Positions 6,404 through 11,173 of a DNA stretch of 11,173 nucleotides are shown in pieces. Source of the stretch: Planctomycetes bacterium UBA2386 (GTDB taxonomy: Bacteria; Planctomycetota; UBA1135; UBA2386); contig DDSQ01000156.1 in assembly GCA_002343845.1 (NCBI GenBank), forward strand, positions 342 through 11,514, read 5' to 3'. Each line of letters starts with the position of its first letter. Position 1 is the stretch's first letter. The position numbers were made by a program, and so were the translations under genes. Below the pieces are notes generated by a model. The model had not been told where the DNA came from, did not search any database, and saw only the letters and a list, made by a program, of their open reading frames with translations.

Positions 6404-8752
6404 TCACTTCGAAGTCGCGGTCGACGTCGATGTCTCGTCGAACTTGATCTTCAGCACGCCCTTGTAGGCGGCGACGTCGCGGATGTCGGTGCCGAGCTTG
6501 CCGAGCAGCGTGCGCACGGCTTCCTGGAGCTGCGCGTCCTCCTGCGGGTCGCCGAGCGCACGTTGGCCCGGGTAGACCGCGCCGCGCAGGTCGCTGACCT
6601 GATCGCGCACCTCGTAGCGCACCCAGCGCCGGACATCGTCCTCGCTGAGCTTGGTGTCGAGGCCGGCGTAGAACGCAGCGAAGTCGGGGTAGCGCGTCGG
6701 GTCGCCACCGTCGCCCTCGGCCAGCTCGCGGAACAGGGCCTCGTTGGCCGGCAGGTGCTTCTTCACGTACTCGCGGAACGCGTTCTTCTTCAGCAGCGCG
6801 AACACCGCCGAGTTCTTCCACGCGTCCTCGGGCTTGTTCTCGAGGAGGTCCAGGACCTTGTCCGGGGTCACGCCCCAGTTGGGATCGACGATGCGGCCGT
6901 CCTTGTCGAACTCACGGTGCGGCGTGCGACCGCTCGGCAGGTAGTACTTCGCGACGGTCAGCTTGATGTGCGCGCCGGGGTCGTACTTGCCGTTCTTGTT
7001 GCGGTCGACGTACGGCTCGCCTTCCTGCCAGTTGTCGTCGCGGTTGAGGTCTTCGAACTCCTCGCGCGGCGAGCTGGCGAGCGGCAGCAGGTTCTGCACG
7101 CTGCCCTTGCCGAAGGTGCGCTGGCCGATCACCACGCCGCGGCCGAGATCCTGGACGGCGCCGGCCGTGATCTCGCTGGCCGAAGCCGAGAAGTTGTTGG
7201 TCAGCACCGCGAGCGGCAGCTTGCAGATGTTGCGCTGCCGTTCGGTGGTGTTGTACTTGCGCTCCGGCTCCATCGGGCCCTTCGTGAAGACGACGAGTCG
7301 CCCGCCTTCGACGAACTGCTCGACGATGTCGCGCGCCTGCACCAGGTAGCCGCCGCTGTTGTTGCGCACGTCGAGCACGATGCCGCGCGCTCCCTGCTGC
7401 TCGAGGTCGCGCAGCGCGGCCTGCAGTTCGGCGGTCAGGTTCTGGCTGAAGTTGACCAGCTCGATGTAGCCGATCTGCCCCGGCACCATCGCGTGGCTGA
7501 CCGCAGGCACCGAGATCTGGCGGCGCACGACGTGCGTGACCTGCGGTTCCTGCAAGCCCACGCGGAACCACTTGAGCTGCACGGCGGTGTCCGGGCGACC
7601 CTTCAGTCGGGCGGTGATCTCCTCGCTGGTGTGGCCGGCGGTCTCCCAGCCGTCGACTTCGAGGATCTTGTCGCCGCTGCGGAAGCCGGCGCGGTAGGCC
7701 GGCCCGCTGTAGATCGGGCGCACGATCGAGAAGTCACCGTCCTGGTCGAAGTTGACGAAGGCGCCGATGCCGCCGTACTCGCGGTTGAGGTCGAAGAAGA
7801 ACTTCTGGAACTCCTCGCTGGTGAAGTAGGTGCTGTGCTGGTCGAGGCCCGACAGCATGCCCTTCGCCGCGTACTCGAGCAGTTCTTCGTCCGTGACTTC
7901 GCTGCCGCGCACGTGGGCGGCGCGCACGCGGCGCCGCAGCTCGGTCAGCAGCGCGTAGTCGTCGGGCTTCGAGGTGCCGAGCGGGTTCGCCTCGACGAGG
8001 CGCGCCACCATCTGCTCGAACTCGCGCCGCTGCTGGGCGCGCTGCACGTAGAGCCGCGCCTGGCGGCCGGCGTCGGTGGGCTGGTCGCGGATCTCGAGCA
8101 GCACCGACCAGGCCGGGCCGCTGTCGACACCGGTCTCGGCGAGGGCCAGCGCGCCGCGTTGGCGGAGGTCACGATCCTCCGAGCGGAGGAACTCCTCGAG
8201 CACCCGTTTGGCGGAAGCCATCTGCGCCTGGTTGCCGCCGATCCGCCACAGGGCCAGTGCCGCCTCGATGCGCACGAGCGGCGGCACCTGTTCGTCCTTC
8301 GCCCGCTCGTCGACCAGCTTCTGCACGTCGGGCAGGATGCGGTTGTTGAAGTAGCGCTCGTCGCCGAGCAGCGTCATCGCCGCGGCGGAGATCGCATCGT
8401 CGTCGGCCATCACCAGCGGCTTCACCAGGTCGAGCAGATCGCGGCCGTAGGTCGTGTCCGCCTTGACGTCGCGCAGCGCGATCGCCGCGCACAGCCGGGC
8501 CTTCGGCGGCACGTCCTTCGTGGCGCGCCCCAGCACGTCGCGGAAGCCGTCGAGATTCTCGTCGGGAGCGAGGTCGGCGAGGCCGGCGCCGAGTTCGAAC
8601 ACCTGCGCCATCGGGGCGCTGGCCGCTTGCTGCAGGAAGGTCGCGACCTGACCGGCCAGGTCCTGGGCGGTCGCCGACGACGTGGCGCCCGCGACCCAGA
8701 GACAACCGACCGACAGGAGGCGCAAGGCGGGCGACGGGATCATGTAGGGCAT
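6404..8752 (-). CDS. S41-family C-terminal processing protease (CtpA/Prc type), large form
   Basis: A 782-residue exported serine protease. A signal peptide ends near residue 30 (ATAQ). Residues about 60-255 are helical and repeat-like (HEAT-like by eye). A PDZ domain spans about 325-400 (YGGIGAFV to VQLKWF) and should bind substrate C-termini. The S41 core has LDVRNNSGGYL (460-470), FSASASEITAGAVQD (521-535) with catalytic S524, and RTFGKGSVQ (545-553) with K549; the 25-residue Ser-Lys spacing equals that of E. coli Prc. Between the Lys motif and KLTVAKYYLPSGR (597-609) is an insertion with an acidic calcium-loop-like DRNKNGKYDPG (583-593). The remaining 150 residues are helical and charged. 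Family members are often about 400-700 residues, so this is long. It probably trims or degrades periplasmic or secreted proteins. Start: ATG 8752 or ATG 8743; an ATG at 8824 would add 24 very basic residues before the signal peptide and is rejected. No Shine-Dalgarno site is visible. Confidence 0.92.
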   Translation of the reverse strand: MPYMIPSPALRLLSVGCLWVAGATSSATAQDLAGQVATFLQQAASAPMAQVFELGAGLADLAPDENLDGFRDVLGRATKDVPPKARLCAAIALRDVKADTTYGRDLLDLVKPLVMADDDAISAAAMTLLGDERYFNNRILPDVQKLVDERAKDEQVPPLVRIEAALALWRIGGNQAQMASAKRVLEEFLRSEDRDLRQRGALALAETGVDSGPAWSVLLEIRDQPTDAGRQARLYVQRAQQRREFEQMVARLVEANPLGTSKPDDYALLTELRRRVRAAHVRGSEVTDEELLEYAAKGMLSGLDQHSTYFTSEEFQKFFFDLNREYGGIGAFVNFDQDGDFSIVRPIYSGPAYRAGFRSGDKILEVDGWETAGHTSEEITARLKGRPDTAVQLKWFRVGLQEPQVTHVVRRQISVPAVSHAMVPGQIGYIELVNFSQNLTAELQAALRDLEQQGARGIVLDVRNNSGGYLVQARDIVEQFVEGGRLVVFTKGPMEPERKYNTTERQRNICKLPLAVLTNNFSASASEITAGAVQDLGRGVVIGQRTFGKGSVQNLLPLASSPREEFEDLNRDDNWQEGEPYVDRNKNGKYDPGAHIKLTVAKYYLPSGRTPHREFDKDGRIVDPNWGVTPDKVLDLLENKPEDAWKNSAVFALLKKNAFREYVKKHLPANEALFRELAEGDGGDPTRYPDFAAFYAGLDTKLSEDDVRRWVRYEVRDQVSDLRGAVYPGQRALGDPQEDAQLQEAVRTLLGKLGTDIRDVAAYKGVLKIKFDETSTSTATSK

Positions 8753-8987
8753 CGTGCGGGTGGGCAGGTGCGGTCGGCGGGGCGGGCGGTGTCGAGATCG
8801 GCGTTCGGCGCACCGCGCGTGCACGGAAACCGGCCAGGGCCTCGGGCCGACTGCGTGGGCGCGATGCGGCAGCCGCCAGATCGCGGCACCAACGCGGGTT
8901 CTATACGTCTCGCGGCGCGAGTTGCCGAACGGAATTCAGCCGCGGGGGCGCGCGACATCGCCCGCCGGCGTGGGTAGGGTGCTCGCC
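8753..8987. promoter_or_regulatory. Divergent region between the protease gene and moaC
   Basis: This 235-bp gap should carry promoters for both genes. Its only AT-rich spot is TTCTATACG near 8899-8907. On the minus strand TCGGCA (8928-8923) and TATAGA (8905-8900) are 17 nt apart, a fair sigma70-type promoter for the protease with about 140 nt of leader. Between the two boxes lies CTCGCG-G-CGCGAG (8909-8921), a perfect palindrome with one central base and a possible operator. For moaC no convincing promoter was found; AGGG at 8976-8979 is 8 nt from its GTG. Confidence 0.3.
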
Positions 8988-9493
8988 GTGACGCGCCGCC
9001 GATCGACCAAGACCGCGACCTCCGCTGGCCTGACGCACATCGACGCCCGTGGGCGGGCGGTGATGGTCGACGTCTCGGCGAAGGCAGAGACGGCGCGCCG
9101 TGCGGTCGCGGAGGCGGTCATCCGCCTCGATCCCGGCACGCGCGAGGCCCTGTTCGCCGGCACGCTGCCGAAGGGCGATGCGCTCGCGGTCGCCCGCATC
9201 GCCGGCATCCAGGCGGCGAAGGAAACCGCGCGGTTGGTGCCGCTGTGCCACCCGCTGCCGCTGAGCCATGTTGGCGTCGAGATCGTTCCGCACGAGACCG
9301 ATGCCGTGCGCGTCGAGACCAGTGCCGCGACCGTTGCGGGCACGGGCGTCGAGATGGAAGCGATGACCGCCGCCGCCGTGGCCGCGCTGGCGATCTACGA
9401 CCTGGTGAAGGCGCGCTGCCGCGGGGCCTGCATCGAGCGGGTGCGGCTGCTGCACAAGTCGGGCGGCAAGTCCGGCCTCTGGGAGCCGGGCCG

Positions 9494-9497
<4 letters not shown>
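8988..9497 (+). CDS. moaC: Cyclic pyranopterin monophosphate synthase (MoaC)
   Basis: MoaC converts the GTP-derived cyclic intermediate made by MoaA into cyclic pyranopterin monophosphate, the first stable intermediate of molybdenum cofactor synthesis, in the cytoplasm. At 169 residues it is close to the E. coli length (161). Key motifs are present: THIDARGRAVMVDVS (16-30), PKGDALAVARIAGI (61-74, K62), LCHPLPL (86-92, H88), GVEMEAMTA (120-128), IYDLVKA (136-142, D138 and K141) and HKSGGKSG (156-163). The start is GTG 8988 (AGGG 8 nt upstream); in-frame GTGs at 8970 and 8979 are possible but would lengthen the N-terminus without adding homology. The stop TGA overlaps the GTG of asd (GTGA), implying translational coupling. 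The other moa genes are not in the window, so moaC is separated from at least its immediate pathway partners here. Confidence 0.95.
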
Positions 9498-10498
<1,001 letters not shown>

Positions 10499-10597
10499 GC
10501 TCGCCACGCGCGCGGGCACGCCGCCCTTGATTCCGTCCCGCCGAACCGTTCCCTTGCGTGCCCCGCGGCGGCGGTTGCCGCCCCTGGAGCCCTCTCG
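10499..10597 (+). promoter_or_regulatory. accB leader with inverted repeats
   Basis: In this 99-bp gap, GGGCACGC (10514-10521) and GCGTGCCC (10556-10563) form an 8-bp inverted repeat around 34 nt, and GGCGG-TTG-CCGCC (10570-10582) is a small hairpin just before the ribosome site GGAG (10586-10589, 8 nt from the ATG). TTGATT (10527-10532) resembles a -35, but no good -10 follows. It may carry an accBC promoter or be a read-through spacer. Confidence 0.3.
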
Positions 10598-11122
10598 ATG
10601 TCCGGAAAGAAGAAGTCGCCTCCCAGCGGCAAGTCCGCCGCCCCCGCGAAGGGTGGTCAAGCCGACCGCCTGACGCAGCTCGAACGCCTGATCGAGTTGA
10701 TGGTCCAGAAGGACGTGGTCGAGGTCGAACTCGAGGAGGGCAGCACCCGCTGGCGCGTGCGCCGCACCGAGCCCCAGACCGTCACCTACGCCGCACCGCC
10801 AGCGATGGCGATGCCGGCCCTGGCCGTGCCGCACGCGGCGCCAGCACCGAGCCACGGCGCCGCGCCGGGGGCTGCCGCCGAACCGCAGGGGGAGGTGTTC
10901 AAGTCGCCGATGCTCGGCACCTTCTACCGCGCGGCATCGCCCGAGGCCGAGGCGTTCGCGAAGGTCGGCGACCGCGTCACGGCGGACCGCACGCTCTGCA
11001 TCATCGAAGCGATGAAGGTGATGAACGAGATCAAGGCCGAGCGCGAGTTCGAGATCCTCGAGATCCTGGTGAAGAACGGTGAGCCGGTCGAGTTCGGCCA
11101 GCCGTTGTTCCTGATCCGCTGA
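10598..11122 (+). CDS. accB: Biotin carboxyl carrier protein of acetyl-CoA carboxylase
   Basis: AccB carries the biotin that shuttles carboxyl groups between AccC and the carboxyltransferase, giving malonyl-CoA for fatty acid synthesis. The 174-residue protein has a Lys-rich N-terminus, a conserved-type segment [20 protein letters not shown] (28-47), an Ala/Pro-rich flexible linker (about 58-98) and a biotinyl domain from residue 99. That domain contains [13 protein letters not shown] (103-115), the thumb loop typical of acetyl-CoA carboxylase carriers, and EAMKVMNEI (137-145), where K140 is the biotinylated lysine. GGAG 8 nt before the ATG supports the start. accC follows after 10 nt, the usual accBC order. 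Confidence 0.96.
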   Translation: MSGKKKSPPSGKSAAPAKGGQADRLTQLERLIELMVQKDVVEVELEEGSTRWRVRRTEPQTVTYAAPPAMAMPALAVPHAAPAPSHGAAPGAAAEPQGEVFKSPMLGTFYRAASPEAEAFAKVGDRVTADRTLCIIEAMKVMNEIKAEREFEILEILVKNGEPVEFGQPLFLIR

Positions 11123-11132
11123 GAGCCGGATC

Positions 11133-11173
11133 ATGTTCCAACGCATCCTGATCGCCAACCGCGGCGAGATCGC
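11133..11173 (+). CDS. accC: Acetyl-CoA carboxylase, biotin carboxylase subunit (first 13 codons)
   Basis: The visible start MFQRILIANRGEI matches the almost invariant N-terminus of biotin carboxylases, which carboxylate the biotin of AccB using ATP and bicarbonate. It begins 10 nt after the accB stop and runs off the right edge. Only 13 full codons are visible; position right after accB makes the call firm, although the N-terminus alone could also fit a related biotin-dependent carboxylase. Confidence 0.88.
   Translation, partial: MFQRILIANRGEI

Noticed and set aside
6563..8977. An 804-codon plus-strand open reading frame antisense to the S41 protease
   Set aside because: Same artefact: low-complexity Val/Ala/Arg/His-rich translation mirroring a gene with intact catalytic motifs on the other strand.
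8753..8987. Molybdenum-cofactor riboswitch ahead of moaC
   Set aside because: No recognisable Moco RNA core or clear hairpin series in the plus-strand leader; gene identity alone is not enough.

Overview
This is high-GC bacterial DNA with tightly packed genes on both strands. Translations and gene style (secreted Cu/heme monooxygenase with a redoxin partner, a secreted SGNH hydrolase with a C-terminal 'GxGCPG' beta-type domain, a large S41 protease, GTG starts, few strong Shine-Dalgarno sites) point to a Planctomycetota-like organism, probably an environmental lineage. That placement is an inference from protein style, not a phylogeny.

Layout, left to right. (1) 1-2105, minus strand: the N-terminal 701 codons of an adenosylcobalamin-dependent class II ribonucleotide reductase (nrdJ), running off the left edge, with a perfect AGGAGG ribosome site. 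(2) 2106-2808: a 703-bp gene-free stretch. It holds a probable terminator for the operon upstream on the minus strand, a candidate promoter overlapped by an NrdR-box-like sequence, and then about 480 nt of possible nrdJ leader. The leader contains a 12-bp long-range helix, a 10-bp hairpin abutting it and several smaller hairpins. (3) 2809-4931, minus strand: a two-gene, translationally coupled operon (GTGA overlap). It encodes a secreted c-heme/type II copper monooxygenase-like protein with two C-terminal EF-hands, followed by a redoxin-like lipoprotein. (4) 4991-6364, plus strand, divergent from the operon: a secreted SGNH-type hydrolase-like protein. (5) 6404-8752, minus strand, convergent with the hydrolase across a 39-bp gap with a strong hairpin: a secreted S41 (CtpA-type) processing protease with a helical N-terminal extension, a PDZ domain and a Ca-loop-like insertion. 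(6) 8988 to the right edge, plus strand: moaC (molybdopterin synthesis) overlapping asd (aspartate semialdehyde dehydrogenase) by GTGA, then accB (biotin carboxyl carrier) and the first codons of accC.

The left and right ends are core metabolism: deoxynucleotide synthesis, Mo-cofactor, aspartate-family amino acids and fatty-acid initiation. The middle third encodes exported proteins, two of which carry Ca-binding-like loops. No mobile element, CRISPR array, rRNA or tRNA was found. The parts most worth a second look are the long structured region with an NrdR-like box ahead of nrdJ, and the split redoxin / heme-copper-EF-hand monooxygenase pair.
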